Position numbers and translations under genes: made by a program
Assembly: GCA_913775095.1 (NCBI GenBank)
Contig: CAJYIW010000024.1
Span: 474,943 to 538,942, forward strand
Direction of reading: 5' to 3'
Length of the DNA: 64,000 nucleotides
Source: an uncultured Siphonobacter sp.
Lineage (GTDB): Bacteria; Bacteroidota; Bacteroidia; Cytophagales; Spirosomataceae
In this document: piece after piece, positions 44,722 to 53,220 of the stretch
How positions within the stretch are numbered: the stretch's first letter is position 1
Layout: each line of letters starts with the position of its first letter
The notes under the pieces: generated by a model
Database searches by the model: none
What the model was told of the DNA's origin: nothing
What the model saw: the letters and a program-made list of their open reading frames with translations, nothing else

Positions 44722-45918
44722 ATGAATCGTAAAGAATTTCTTCGTCAATCGGCTCTGGCTACGGTAGGCACCTGGCTCATTCCGGATTTTGTAAAAGCTT
44801 ACGAACGGCATCAGGCCGGACAGGCTCCTGCTTCTCAGAAAAAGCTGATAATTCTTCAGTTTTCCGGTGGAAATGACGGACTGAATACCATCATACCTTA
44901 CCGCAACGATATCTATTACCGCGAGCGGCCCAAACTGGCCATTCCGGAGGGTAAGGTTCTGAAAATTAACGACGAATTAGCCTTTCACCCGGCTCTGGAA
45001 AAACTGCGTCGATGGTATGACGACGGGCGGTTTTCAATCCTCAATAACGTCGGTTACCCCAATCCGGATCGTTCCCATTTTCGATCCATGGATATCTGGC
45101 ATACCGCCAGCGATTCCAGAGAATACCTGAAAACGGGCTGGATTGGCCGTTACCTCGATTCCCAGTGTGCGGGTCAGTGTCAGCCGTATCAGGCTCTGGA
45201 AATTGACGATCAGTTAAGTTTGTCGATGAAGGGAGAACAGGTAAAAGGATTAGCCGTATCAGACCCCAAACGCCTGTATAGCCAGACCCAGAACAGCTTT
45301 TATCAGCAACTGGCCCGGCTCAATCACGAAGCGTACGAAAACGTGGATTACCTCTATAAAACGCTGGCCGAGACGATTTCTTCCGCCGATTATATCCACG
45401 CCAAAACAAAAATCACCAGTTCCACTACGACTTACCCGCCCCACGAGCTGGGTCGCCGCATGAAAACCATTGCCGACTTTATCCGGTCGGGCGTGGACTG
45501 CCGGGTATATTACGTATCTCACGGCAGTTTCGATACCCACGTGAATCAGCAACCGCAACAGCACCGATTGTTAACCCAATACGCCGAAGCACTGGATGCC
45601 TTCCTGCTGGATTTAAAATCGCAGGACCAGCTGGATAACGTAATGGTGATGAGCTTCAGCGAGTTCGGACGGAGGATTAAACAAAATGCATCCAATGGCA
45701 CGGATCACGGAGCGGCCAATGTTTTATTTCTGGCGGGTTCGTCCCTGAAACCAGACGCTACGCTTTCGGCCTCTCCCAACCTGACCGACACCGATCAGGG
45801 AGATCTGAAGTACAGCATTGACTTTCGGGACGTCTATGCCACTTTACTGGATCGCTGGCTGGAGATTCCATCGGAAGCGATTCTGGGACGAAAATTTGCG
45901 GGGCTGAAAATGGGCTGA
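44722..45918 (+). CDS. DUF1501 domain protein
   Basis: Protein of 398 residues of the sulfatase/alkaline-phosphatase-like DUF1501 family. It has a twin-arginine-like, short leader (NRKEFLRQSALATVGTWLIPDF), then ILQFSGGNDGLNTIIPY (about 44-60), SHFRSMDIWHTA, YVSHGSFDTH (about 264-273) and SEFGRRIKQNASNGTDHGAANVLFLAG (about 312-338) with likely metal-binding His/Asp. The leader has NRKEFLRQ rather than a clean RR motif, so Tat export is uncertain. It forms an operon with the DUF1800 gene. Function of the pair unknown. Confidence 0.9.
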   Translation: MNRKEFLRQSALATVGTWLIPDFVKAYERHQAGQAPASQKKLIILQFSGGNDGLNTIIPYRNDIYYRERPKLAIPEGKVLKINDELAFHPALEKLRRWYDDGRFSILNNVGYPNPDRSHFRSMDIWHTASDSREYLKTGWIGRYLDSQCAGQCQPYQALEIDDQLSLSMKGEQVKGLAVSDPKRLYSQTQNSFYQQLARLNHEAYENVDYLYKTLAETISSADYIHAKTKITSSTTTYPPHELGRRMKTIADFIRSGVDCRVYYVSHGSFDTHVNQQPQQHRLLTQYAEALDAFLLDLKSQDQLDNVMVMSFSEFGRRIKQNASNGTDHGAANVLFLAGSSLKPDATLSASPNLTDTDQGDLKYSIDFRDVYATLLDRWLEIPSEAILGRKFAGLKMG

Positions 45919-45946
45919 TATCCTTCCTAATCGCCTCAAAAAATCG

Positions 45947-45954
45947 TATTTTTG
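45947..45954 (+). promoter_or_regulatory. -7 box just before recO
   Basis: TATTTTTG, an exact TAnnTTTG match, lies only three bases before the recO ATG (45958). With transcription starting 5-7 bases after the box, the message would begin at or inside the start codon. Alternatively recO is read from the upstream operon and the match is chance. Confidence 0.4.
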
Positions 45955-45957
45955 TCC

Positions 45958-46635
45958 ATGCTTCAAAAAACCCGCGGCTTAGTTCTCAATTACCTGCGTT
46001 ACCGGGAAACGTCGATTATTGTCAAGATTTATACCGAGGAATTCGGCGTTCAGACCTACATCGAAAACGGCGTTCGGAGTAGCAAAGGGAAAAATAAAAT
46101 TGCTCTCTTTCAGCCGCTTACCCTGCTCGATCTGGTCGTGTATTTTAAAGATAATGCGGGTATTCAGCGAATTTCTGAAACCAGGGTTCATTACCCCTAC
46201 AGCACGATTCCCTTTGACATTACCAAATCAACGATTGCCCTTTTTATTACCGAAGTGCTCAGTAAAACGCTGAAGGAAGAATCGGGCAATCCGCAATTAT
46301 TCCAGTTCCTGCGGGAAAGCCTGGTGTGGCTGGATCAGGCCACGGAGGGCTATGAAAATTTTCACCTCTGGTTCCTGCTTCGATTGAGTTTTTATCTGGG
46401 TTTTGAACCAGCGTCGGGTCAGGAGCTGGCTCAGGAATTAAGACTGGCCGGTTACCCCATTCACGACGAATCGGAATTGGCCAAACTTGACGAACTCAAT
46501 GATAACCCGGAACTCCGACTAGGCCGGTCCTCCCGAAACTATCTGCTGGAAATGGTGCTGAAATTTTATGAATTACACATGGACGGCATGGGAGAAATCC
46601 GTTCCCTCGAAGTTCTGAGGACGGTATTTTCGTAA
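45958..46635 (+). CDS. recO: DNA repair protein RecO
   Basis: Recombination mediator that helps RecR load RecA on gapped DNA, 225 residues. The N-terminal OB-fold starts MLQKTRGLVLNYLRYRETSIIVKIYTEEFG, with VRSSKGKNK and FQPLTLLDLVVYF, followed by the alpha-helical C-terminal domain. The zinc cysteines of some RecO proteins are missing, as usual in Bacteroidota. The frame begins at a TTG (45952) but the ATG at 45958 matches the family. It lies 39 bases after the DUF1501 gene. Confidence 0.9.
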   Translation: MLQKTRGLVLNYLRYRETSIIVKIYTEEFGVQTYIENGVRSSKGKNKIALFQPLTLLDLVVYFKDNAGIQRISETRVHYPYSTIPFDITKSTIALFITEVLSKTLKEESGNPQLFQFLRESLVWLDQATEGYENFHLWFLLRLSFYLGFEPASGQELAQELRLAGYPIHDESELAKLDELNDNPELRLGRSSRNYLLEMVLKFYELHMDGMGEIRSLEVLRTVFS

Positions 46636-46739
46636 GATCGGGTTTATTCTAATGCATTATATATCAGTTCATTTGCTCGTTTTTCTGCGAAAACAAAAAA
46701 TTATTATCCGGAAACGGGAAACAAATTTCCACGCCTTAC

Positions 46740-46770
46740 TTGGTAGCTTGCTCAAATATTGCTACTTTTG
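46740..46770 (+). promoter_or_regulatory. Promoter of the rpmG unit
   Basis: TTG (46740-46742), 20-base spacer, TACTTTTG (46763-46770), the best -33/-7 pair in the window. The start codon of rpmG follows at 46817, so the leader is about 40 bases. Confidence 0.7.
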
Positions 46771-46816
46771 CGTTCCAATTTTTGAAAAGCACTGATTTAA
46801 ATAACGCAATAAGCTC

Positions 46817-46999
46817 ATGGCTAAGAAAGGCAACCGCATTCAGGTAATCCTCGAGTGCACCGAGCAAAAGACTTCTGGCGTTCCTGGCATGTCACGATAT
46901 GTCACGATGAAAAACCGGAAGAATACTACGGCTCGTATTGAACTCCAGAAGTACAACCCTTTCCTGAAAAAGCATACGCTTCACAAGGAAATCAAGTAA
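46817..46999 (+). CDS. rpmG: 50S ribosomal protein bL33
   Basis: Ribosomal large-subunit protein of 60 residues, [21 protein letters not shown] with [34 protein letters not shown], the complete bL33 pattern. The zinc cysteines are absent (only one Cys), so it is the non-zinc (C-minus) form. In most Bacteroidota rpmB (bL28) stands directly upstream; here a promoter stands there instead. The DUF4295 gene follows after 92 bases. Confidence 0.95.
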   Translation: MAKKGNRIQVILECTEQKTSGVPGMSRYVTMKNRKNTTARIELQKYNPFLKKHTLHKEIK

Positions 47000-47091
47000 T
47001 TTCAGACCCCAGTTATTCGTTGTTTAGGTGGTTCCTAGTCCGGCGATAACTGTCCACTGGTTAGTGATCCACTGTATAACATTTTACTGAA

Positions 47092-47244
47092 ATGGCAAAG
47101 AAAGTAGTAGCGACCCTGAAAAAAGAAGGTGGCGTTAAATACGCTAAAATCATCAAGGCGGTGAAAAATCCAACCACTGGTGCGTATACCTTCAAAGAAG
47201 AAATCGTTCTTCAGGACGAAGCTCAGGCAGCTCTGAAAAACTAG
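47092..47244 (+). CDS. DUF4295 protein, ribosome-associated candidate
   Basis: Very small basic protein of 50 residues, MAKKVVATLKKEGGVKYAK followed by KAVKNPTTGAYTFKEEIVLQDE, the DUF4295 pattern. This family is practically confined to Bacteroidota and is almost always encoded after rpmG and before ftsY, as here. Gene order and charge suggest a ribosome-associated protein. I recall a Bacteroidota-specific large-subunit protein named bL38 from ribosome structures; whether it is this family should be checked. A terminator separates it from ftsY. Confidence 0.85.
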   Translation: MAKKVVATLKKEGGVKYAKIIKAVKNPTTGAYTFKEEIVLQDEAQAALKN

Positions 47245-47272
47245 TCTGCTGGGACTCAAAAGTCTTATTATG

Positions 47273-47302
47273 ATCCTCCGAACGTTCTTCGGGGGATTTT
47301 TT
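47273..47302 (+). terminator. Terminator between DUF4295 and ftsY
   Basis: ATCCTCCGAA (47273-47282) pairs with TTCGGGGGAT (47288-47297), one G-U pair, then T to 47302. Confidence 0.88.
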
Positions 47303-47306
47303 GTTG

Positions 47307-47314
47307 TAGATTTG
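47307..47314 (+). promoter_or_regulatory. -7 box of ftsY
   Basis: TAGATTTG is an exact TAnnTTTG match, placed right after the terminator. The leader to ftsY (47399) would be about 80 bases. Confidence 0.5.
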
Positions 47315-47398
47315 GGACAGCATTAGTGCCAGATTAGCCATTTCTCCTTCAACCGGAGAGGACAGCTGACGCCCTACGCATAGATAACCAAACCAAAA

Positions 47399-48376
47399 AT
47401 GGGCTTATTCGATTTTTTCACGAAGAAAAAGGAGCAAATCCAGGAAGAACAGGCTGAGTCGCTCGACAAAGGTCTGGAAAAAACTAAAGATGGATTTTTT
47501 TCCAAACTCAGCCGGGCCGTCGTCGGAAAATCCAAGGTAGATGACGAAGTTCTGGATGAACTGGAGGAAATTCTGATTTCTTCGGACGTCGGGGTAGAAA
47601 CCACCGTTAACATCATTCGCCGGATTGAAGCCCGCGTCGCCAAAGATAAATTCATGAATACCAGTGAGCTGGATTCCATCCTTCGGGAAGAAATCGCAGC
47701 TCTCCTTTCCGAAAATCAGTCAACTGACATTTCGGGAGATTTTGAGACGCCTCTGGGTACCAAACCTTACGTGATCATGGTAGTCGGAGTGAATGGAGTG
47801 GGTAAAACCACTACCATTGGTAAACTGGCCGCTCAGTATCATAAAGCGGGCAAGAAAGTGGTTCTGGGAGCGGGTGATACCTTCCGGGCCGCCGCCGTAG
47901 ATCAGCTGAAATTATGGGGTGAACGCGTAGGCGTGCCCGTCATTGATCACGGCATGAATACCGATCCTGCTTCCGTTGCGTACGACGCCGTGAAACAGGG
48001 TACAGAAACCGGAGCAGACGTAGTGATCGTTGATACTGCCGGACGCTTACATACGAAGGTGAACCTGATGAATGAGCTCTCGAAGATCAAGCGGGTCATG
48101 CAGAAATTCTCCGTGGAAGCTCCGCATGAGGTGTTGCTCGTACTTGACGGATCAACCGGGCAAAATGCATTTATTCAGGCTCAGGAATTTACGAAAGCCA
48201 CGGAAGTAACTTCGCTGGCCATTACCAAGCTCGACGGCACGGCCAAGGGCGGCGTAGTTATCGGTATTTCTGACCAGTTTAAGATTCCCGTGAAATACAT
48301 CGGTGTAGGCGAGCGAATCGAGGATTTACAGGTATTTAATAAAAAATCCTTCGTCGAGAGTTTATTCAAAAAATAA
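47399..48376 (+). CDS. ftsY: Signal recognition particle receptor FtsY
   Basis: SRP-receptor GTPase that delivers ribosome-nascent chains to the SecYEG translocon, 325 residues. NG domain motifs: G1 GVNGVGKTTT (130-139), the DTFRAAA insertion-box region, DTAGRL (about 216-221), TKLDGTAKGG (about 277-286) and the C-terminal GVGERIEDLQVF. The acidic A domain is short (about 1-40), as in many Bacteroidota. It has its own promoter and a strong terminator. Confidence 0.96.
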   Translation: MGLFDFFTKKKEQIQEEQAESLDKGLEKTKDGFFSKLSRAVVGKSKVDDEVLDELEEILISSDVGVETTVNIIRRIEARVAKDKFMNTSELDSILREEIAALLSENQSTDISGDFETPLGTKPYVIMVVGVNGVGKTTTIGKLAAQYHKAGKKVVLGAGDTFRAAAVDQLKLWGERVGVPVIDHGMNTDPASVAYDAVKQGTETGADVVIVDTAGRLHTKVNLMNELSKIKRVMQKFSVEAPHEVLLVLDGSTGQNAFIQAQEFTKATEVTSLAITKLDGTAKGGVVIGISDQFKIPVKYIGVGERIEDLQVFNKKSFVESLFKK

Positions 48377-48395
48377 CTCCCCTTACGAAAACTAA

Positions 48396-48427
48396 AAAAG
48401 CTGCCGGATGATCTGGCAGCTTTTTTT
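48396..48427 (+). terminator. Terminator after ftsY
   Basis: AAAAGCTGCC (48396-48405) pairs perfectly with GGCAGCTTTT (48415-48424), followed by T to 48427. The T-run merges with the -7 box of mcrC. Confidence 0.92.
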
Positions 48428-48434
48428 AGTTTTG
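48427..48434 (+). promoter_or_regulatory. -7 box of mcrC, overlapping the ftsY terminator
   Basis: TAGTTTTG is an exact TAnnTTTG match whose first base is the last T of the ftsY terminator. The mcrC ATG (48444) is nine bases later, so the leader would be three or four bases or absent. Confidence 0.5.
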
Positions 48435-48443
48435 AATCTGTCT

Positions 48444-49466
48444 ATGAAGATTCCGGTTCAAAATATCTATTACCTGCTTTGCTACGCCTGGGACAAACTC
48501 GACGAACGCGATCTGATTCACGTGTCTGCTCAGGACCAGATTACCCTGCTCGATTTACTGGCTGAAGTGTTAATCAAGGCTACTCACCGCCTCTTCAGAC
48601 AAGGGTTGTTTCACGCTTATCAATCGGAGAAATCCTCCCTGACGGGCATCCGCGGAAAGTTACTGTTTACGGAAAGCCTACAAAAAAACGAATTCCTTCA
48701 GGGACGTGCCATTTGTGAACAGGACGTCTATTCGGCCAATCAGCCGGTTAATCAGATCCTGAAAAGTACGCTGAAGGCCTTGCTGCTTCTCCCCTCTTTT
48801 CCGCAGCAATCCCGCCTTCGTCACCTGCACCTTCGGATGACGGGAATTGATGAGATCAAACTCAGCGAACCTCTTTTTAGTAAGGTGACCGTTCCCCGAC
48901 ATCCTTCTACGTACCGCTTCGTTCTAAATATCTGTGAGTTACTGCACAAAAATTTACTCGTCAACGAAGAAAAAGGTACGTATCAATTCAGGGATTTCTG
49001 GCGGGACGAACGGCAGATGGCGATTCTTTTCGAAGCCTTCGTTCGGAATTTCTATCGCCATGAATTACCGCAGTGGAAAGTCAGACGGGAAACGATTCAC
49101 TGGCAATTGACCGCCACTGAAAGCGACCGTTCGCTGTTACCTCTCATGCAAACGGATTTGACGCTGGAACAAAAAGATCAGAAAATCATTCTGGACACCA
49201 AGTACTATGCCGAGACCTTCCAGCGGTATTTTGAGACTCGTAAGGTGCATTCCCCGCATTTGTACCAGTTGTTCGCGTATCTGAAAAATTACCCGGCTTC
49301 CGGTAAGCTCCGGGGCATCTTGCTATACCCAACCGTTACCCAATCGGTATCCGCTTTCTTTTCGGATGAAACCCATCAGATTCAGGTGCAAACCCTGGAC
49401 TTGAATCAGCACTGGTCGGGTATCCACCGGGATTTACTGAAATTAGTTGATCCGAACTTAAACTAG
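48444..49466 (+). CDS. mcrC: McrC-type restriction nuclease subunit (orphan)
   Basis: Protein of 340 residues of the McrC family. In McrBC systems McrC is the endonuclease that works with the McrB AAA+ GTPase against methylated DNA. Visible traits: start MKIPVQNIYYLLCYAWD, GIRGKLLF, FEAFVRNFYR (196-205) and the PD-(D/E)XK nuclease core D238 (QTDLT) with D251-T-K253 (IILDTKYY), so the active site looks intact. The length is that of a full McrC. The ATG at 48444 is preferred over 48408, which lies inside the terminator. No mcrB lies next to it; upstream is ftsY and downstream a repeat-filled gap. Confidence 0.85.
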   Translation: MKIPVQNIYYLLCYAWDKLDERDLIHVSAQDQITLLDLLAEVLIKATHRLFRQGLFHAYQSEKSSLTGIRGKLLFTESLQKNEFLQGRAICEQDVYSANQPVNQILKSTLKALLLLPSFPQQSRLRHLHLRMTGIDEIKLSEPLFSKVTVPRHPSTYRFVLNICELLHKNLLVNEEKGTYQFRDFWRDERQMAILFEAFVRNFYRHELPQWKVRRETIHWQLTATESDRSLLPLMQTDLTLEQKDQKIILDTKYYAETFQRYFETRKVHSPHLYQLFAYLKNYPASGKLRGILLYPTVTQSVSAFFSDETHQIQVQTLDLNQHWSGIHRDLLKLVDPNLN

Positions 49467-49489
49467 CTTAAATCAATCCGGCGAAGGTA

Positions 49490-49620
49490 CCCACTACCAG
49501 CGTGGCCGCTGCCAGCGGTAACACTTTAGCCGCTGCCAGCTTTTTCGCTGGCAGCAATGACTCGGTATTCTTATAACTCAGGCTACCAGCGAAAAAGCCG
49601 GTAGCGGTCATTTACAGATG
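49490..49620. repeat. GCTGCCAGC-type hairpin cluster downstream of mcrC
   Basis: The 250-base gap 49467-49714 carries several palindromes: CCGCTGCCAGCGG (about 49509-49521), GCTGCCAGC/GCTGGCAGC with a TTTTTC loop (about 49534-49557) and CTACCAGCGAAAAAGCCGGTAG (about 49583-49604). They do not belong to the GGTTGGTG family. No gene is supported here. Confidence 0.75.
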
Positions 49621-49714
49621 TTCCTTTACTAAAAGGCTGACTGGGCCACGCTGGCAGCATAAGTTTAGCTCTACCTAATTCAGCTATGAAATTGATTGCG
49701 GACCGCCGCAGAAA

Positions 49715-50167
49715 TCAGTTCTTCGCGGGTTCTTTCCACTCATTCAGTTCCACCAGATACCCATCAGGATCGGGTAAGTAAATCTGCTTCACCCCACCAA
49801 ACCGAACCTGAGCGTGATACGAAAGCCCTTTTGCCTTCAGAAAGGCTTCGGCTTTGTCCATGGACGCCACGAAAATGGCAAAGTGAGATCCATTCCGATC
49901 ATTATTCACGGGAACCGTACGACCGGCCAGTAAATGGATTTGCTGATCTGAACCAATCCTGAACCAGGAACGAATGGCTTTCAGGTTGTCCGGAACCGCC
50001 AGCCGTTCCAGACCCAGAACTTCGGAATAAAATTTAGTCGAAGCCGGTAAGTCAGCCACCTGAAGGGCCAGGTGATTGTGTTTAATAACGCCCAGATTTT
50101 CCTGAGCGGAAACCGAAATACTCATGCCCGTGAAGCAGGTAATGATGAGAAAAAAACGGAGAAACAT
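49715..50167 (-). CDS. Exported VOC (glyoxalase-like) protein
   Basis: Vicinal-oxygen-chelate fold protein of 150 residues with a signal peptide (start at 50167, FLRFFLIITCFTGMSISVSAQ). The two beta-alpha-beta repeats show KHNHLALQVADLPASTKFYSEVLGLERL and SHFAIFVASMDKAEAFLKAKGL, with metal-ligand candidates His (NHLAL), His (HFAIF) and Glu (VELNEW). Export is unusual for this family but common among Bacteroidota members. Substrate unknown. The gene is next to an Lrp/AsnC regulator on the same strand. Confidence 0.82.
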   Translation of the reverse strand: MFLRFFLIITCFTGMSISVSAQENLGVIKHNHLALQVADLPASTKFYSEVLGLERLAVPDNLKAIRSWFRIGSDQQIHLLAGRTVPVNNDRNGSHFAIFVASMDKAEAFLKAKGLSYHAQVRFGGVKQIYLPDPDGYLVELNEWKEPAKN

Positions 50168-50257
50168 ACGGCTATAGATTTGAGAGGTATAAAAAAAATC
50201 GTTACCTGGATTTCGACTCACAGATAACGACTTTGTAAAAGGCAAAACTCTTAATGA

Positions 50258-50731
50258 TCAAGGAATAGGTAATACTTTGCTTTCTTTGAACGTCGACAGA
50301 ATGACCATGGTTTGCGTACTGGCCACTTCTTCGATTTCGTTGATTTTTTCCAGCATCAGTCGTTGGTACGAAGCGATATCTTTCGAAATTACCTTCAGCA
50401 GAAAATCACCTGAACCTGTGATGTGGTGACACTCTACTACTTCAGGGATTTCGTTAATTTTTTCAACGAATGAATCAGTTACCTGCTTTTTGTGACCCAC
50501 CAGTGTAATCTGAACGAAGGTAGTAACCCCCAGACCTACTTTCTCACGATCGAGTTGAGCGTGATAGCTCTGGATAATACCTGACGTTTCTAATTTCTTT
50601 ACCCGTTCCAGGGTTGGAGCAGGTGATAAGCCAATTTCTTTCGAAAGTTGAGCATTTGTAATCTTTGCATTGGATTGCAGTATTTCAAGGACTTTGCGGT
50701 CGATGTGATCCAGTTTCTGAAGTGTGTTCAT
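50258..50731 (-). CDS. Lrp/AsnC family transcriptional regulator
   Basis: DNA-binding regulator of 157 residues. N-terminal winged HTH: LDHIDRKVLEILQSNAKITNAQLSKEIGLSPAPTLERVKKLE (about 6-47), then the RAM/AsnC ligand domain with VTTFVQITLVG, PEVVECHHITGSGDFLLKV and an effector-site region to the end. It probably senses an amino acid. A 410-base AT-rich gap lies upstream before holB, large enough for its operators, but no clear palindrome was identified there. Confidence 0.92.
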   Translation of the reverse strand: MNTLQKLDHIDRKVLEILQSNAKITNAQLSKEIGLSPAPTLERVKKLETSGIIQSYHAQLDREKVGLGVTTFVQITLVGHKKQVTDSFVEKINEIPEVVECHHITGSGDFLLKVISKDIASYQRLMLEKINEIEEVASTQTMVILSTFKESKVLPIP

Positions 50732-51110
50732 AGGGTAGTACGCAGTAAGCGAAAATATTATTTGGTGGATAGCTTAACTTTCGCTGACAAATTTCATAAA
50801 AATACCGCAAATAAGCACAATCGTAAAATATAATTTTTTTTAATCATCAAAAATTAGTGTAAAATCCCAATAAAAAAGCTATCTACTAAACAAATACATT
50901 TCTTTTATAAACTTGATTTTCAGCCGTAAAGGGTCCTTTTTCTGTAAAGGGCTGCAAATGTCGTCTATTTCCACTGGCTTTTCATAGCATTTCGGAGAAT
51001 AATTATTTGCATGGCTTTTCTTACCTTGTTTTTTATTTGGTCAGCTAATTATTAAAAAATTAAGGTTTTCTCTTTATCCTTTTCCGTGCCAACATGCGGG
51101 CTTCAGGCCT

Positions 51111-51118
51111 TACCTTTG
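51111..51118 (+). promoter_or_regulatory. -7 box of holB
   Basis: TACCTTTG is an exact TAnnTTTG match, 26 bases before the TTG start codon of holB. The rest of the 50732-51143 gap is AT-rich and shows no gene or clear repeat. Confidence 0.55.
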
Positions 51119-51143
51119 TAGCAATCATCTATTTAGTATACCC

Positions 51144-52271
51144 TTGTTTTTTCGAGAAGTCCCCGGTTTATCTGATTTAAAGAACACCCTGATTCAGTCC
51201 GTCAAGAGTCAGCACGTGGCTCACGCCCAGTTATTTCACGGCCCGGCGGGCAGCGGAAACCTGGCCCTGGCCCTGGCTTATGCTACCTACCTGAATTGTG
51301 AAGACCGTCAGGAAGAAGATTCCTGCGGGCGTTGTGCGTCCTGCGTGAAGATGAAAAAACTGGCTCACCCGGATGTGCATTATATTTTTCCGGTAGCGGT
51401 AACCAAGAAAATCAAGGACAACGAATCAGATGCCTTTCTGCCGCTGTGGCGGGAATTTATCGATGCCCAGCCCTTCGGTACGCTGTCCGACTGGCTGACG
51501 TATATCGGCGTGGAAGGAAATCGGCAGGGTAATATTTCGGCGGAAGAAGCCCGCAATGTAATCCGGAAAATTTCCCTGACCGCCTACGAAGGCGAGTACA
51601 AAATTCTCCTCCTCTGGCAACCCGAGTTACTGAACGTTTATTCGGCCAATGCTCTGCTGAAAATTCTGGAAGAACCGCCCGCCAAAACCATATTTTTGCT
51701 GGTCTGCACCGATGCCAATCGTTTGCTGACCACGATTATTTCCCGTACGCAACGCATTGGCGTTCCGGCTTTTACTGAAATGGAGGTATCCTCTTATCTT
51801 CAGCAAAAGCTGGGAACGGATGACAAACAGGCCCGTCACGTGGCTTACCTGTCAGAAGGAAATCTGGGCTATGCTCTGGAATTAGCGAAGGGAGAAGGGA
51901 ACGAACAACACCCCTGGTTTGCTCAGTGGATGCGGAATTGTTACCGGGGTATTCCGGCTTTCGGAGACTTGCTGAAACTGTCCGATGAGTTTGACAGTCA
52001 GTCCAAAGAGCAGCAAAAAGGCATGATGGAATACAGCCTGAGCGTCTTTCGGGATCTGATGCTCTGGCAAAATGGCGTGGAAGCTCTGGTGCGACTGGAA
52101 GGTGATGAACTCACCTTCGTTCAGAATTTCTCGAAAGTCATTCCTCCCGAGCGATTACCCCTGATTACGGAAGAACTGAACACCGCCTTTTTCCAGCTGG
52201 AAAGAAATGTTCGGGCCAAAATGATTTTTATGGATTTGTCATTAACACTGGCCAGACTTCTTCGGAAGTAA
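51144..52271 (+). CDS. holB: DNA polymerase III delta' subunit
   Basis: Clamp-loader subunit of the replicative polymerase, 375 residues. It starts FFREVPGLSDLKNTLIQSVKSQHVAHAQLFHGPAGSG, has the zinc cysteines of CEDRQEEDSCGRCASC (about 52-67), EEARNVIRKISLTAYEG, ALLKILEEPP (about 171-180) and the SRT-type ISRTQR (about 199-204). The Walker A is degenerate (GPAGSGNLALAL), as in delta'. The start codon is TTG: the first residues fit the family and no in-frame ATG lies nearby upstream. It opens the run holB-hemC-ppiase-rmlD-like-pabB. Confidence 0.9.
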   Translation: MFFREVPGLSDLKNTLIQSVKSQHVAHAQLFHGPAGSGNLALALAYATYLNCEDRQEEDSCGRCASCVKMKKLAHPDVHYIFPVAVTKKIKDNESDAFLPLWREFIDAQPFGTLSDWLTYIGVEGNRQGNISAEEARNVIRKISLTAYEGEYKILLLWQPELLNVYSANALLKILEEPPAKTIFLLVCTDANRLLTTIISRTQRIGVPAFTEMEVSSYLQQKLGTDDKQARHVAYLSEGNLGYALELAKGEGNEQHPWFAQWMRNCYRGIPAFGDLLKLSDEFDSQSKEQQKGMMEYSLSVFRDLMLWQNGVEALVRLEGDELTFVQNFSKVIPPERLPLITEELNTAFFQLERNVRAKMIFMDLSLTLARLLRK

Positions 52272-52292
52272 GACCATTTATAGCCTACGAGT

Positions 52293-53216
52293 ATGAAAGT
52301 AAGAATTGGATCCCGTGGATCTAAACTGGCCCTCTGGCAGGCCGAATATGTGGCCGAACAACTCCGGCTCGGCGGCATGGATCCTGAAATCGTGGTAATT
52401 GATACCAAAGGCGATAAAATTCTGGATCGCTCTTTATCGAAAATTGGTTCCAAGGGCGTGTTTACGGAAGAACTCGAAGAACAGCTTCGAACGGGTGCCA
52501 TTGACATTGCCCAGCACTCGGCCAAGGATCTGCAATCTTCCCTGGCGGATGATCTGGAAATCATTGCCTTTACGCCCCGCGAAGCCGTGAATGATGTATT
52601 AATCAGCTTCAATCCGGAGTTATCGCTGGAATCGGGCGAACCGTTCGTGATAGGCACCTCCAGTACCCGCCGCGTCGCTACGCTGAAACGTTATTATCCG
52701 CACATTAAGGTTGTGGACATGCGGGGTAACCTGCAAACCCGTCTGGAGAAACTGAAAAGCGGCGTTTGTGATGCTCTGATTCTGGCCTATGCCGGTGTTC
52801 ACCGCATGGGTTACGAAGAATACATTGCCGAACATTTATCAACGGAAACGTTTACGCCCGCCGTGGGTCAGGGAAGCGTAGCCATCGAGTGTGCCACCAA
52901 CCTGGAAACTGCTAAGAAAGCCCGCATTCGTGAACTTTTGAACGATCCGGTAACGGAAAGCTGCATTCGGGCCGAACGTATTTTCCTGGCGACCTTACAG
53001 GGCGGTTGCAGCATTCCGGTTTTCGGGCTGGCTTCGCACTTTAACGGTCGGGTTAGCCTGACAGCCGGTATTATTTCGCTGGATGGTCAGAAAGAATTAC
53101 GCCGTACTGAAATTTCGGATACGGCTCAGGCCAACCTCATGGCTCAGAAATTGGCCGATCGAATCGCCACGCAGGGAGGTAATGATATGGTACGGGAAAT
53201 CCGGGCTAATTTATAA
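52293..53216 (+). CDS. hemC: Porphobilinogen deaminase
   Basis: Cytosolic enzyme that joins four porphobilinogens into hydroxymethylbilane in heme biosynthesis, 307 residues. Seen are RIGSRGSKLALWQAEYV, KGVFTEELEEQL, IDIAQHSAKDLQS (about 69-81), TSSTRRVATLKR (about 118-129) and the dipyrromethane-binding cysteine C239 in LQGGCSIPVF. Length is normal. It begins 21 bases after holB and ends four bases before the next gene, so it is co-transcribed. Confidence 0.95.
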   Translation: MKVRIGSRGSKLALWQAEYVAEQLRLGGMDPEIVVIDTKGDKILDRSLSKIGSKGVFTEELEEQLRTGAIDIAQHSAKDLQSSLADDLEIIAFTPREAVNDVLISFNPELSLESGEPFVIGTSSTRRVATLKRYYPHIKVVDMRGNLQTRLEKLKSGVCDALILAYAGVHRMGYEEYIAEHLSTETFTPAVGQGSVAIECATNLETAKKARIRELLNDPVTESCIRAERIFLATLQGGCSIPVFGLASHFNGRVSLTAGIISLDGQKELRRTEISDTAQANLMAQKLADRIATQGGNDMVREIRANL

Positions 53217-53220
53217 ATTC

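Noticed and set aside
49696..49962. 88-residue plus-strand frame near the VOC gene
   Set aside because: Mostly antisense to the VOC gene and without any family trait.
50732..51143. Possible gene in the AT-rich gap between Lrp and holB
   Set aside because: No frame with coding character; only a promoter box was supported.
53083..53220. Upstream extension of the cyclophilin frame
   Set aside because: It overlaps hemC and hides an obvious signal peptide that starts at 53221.
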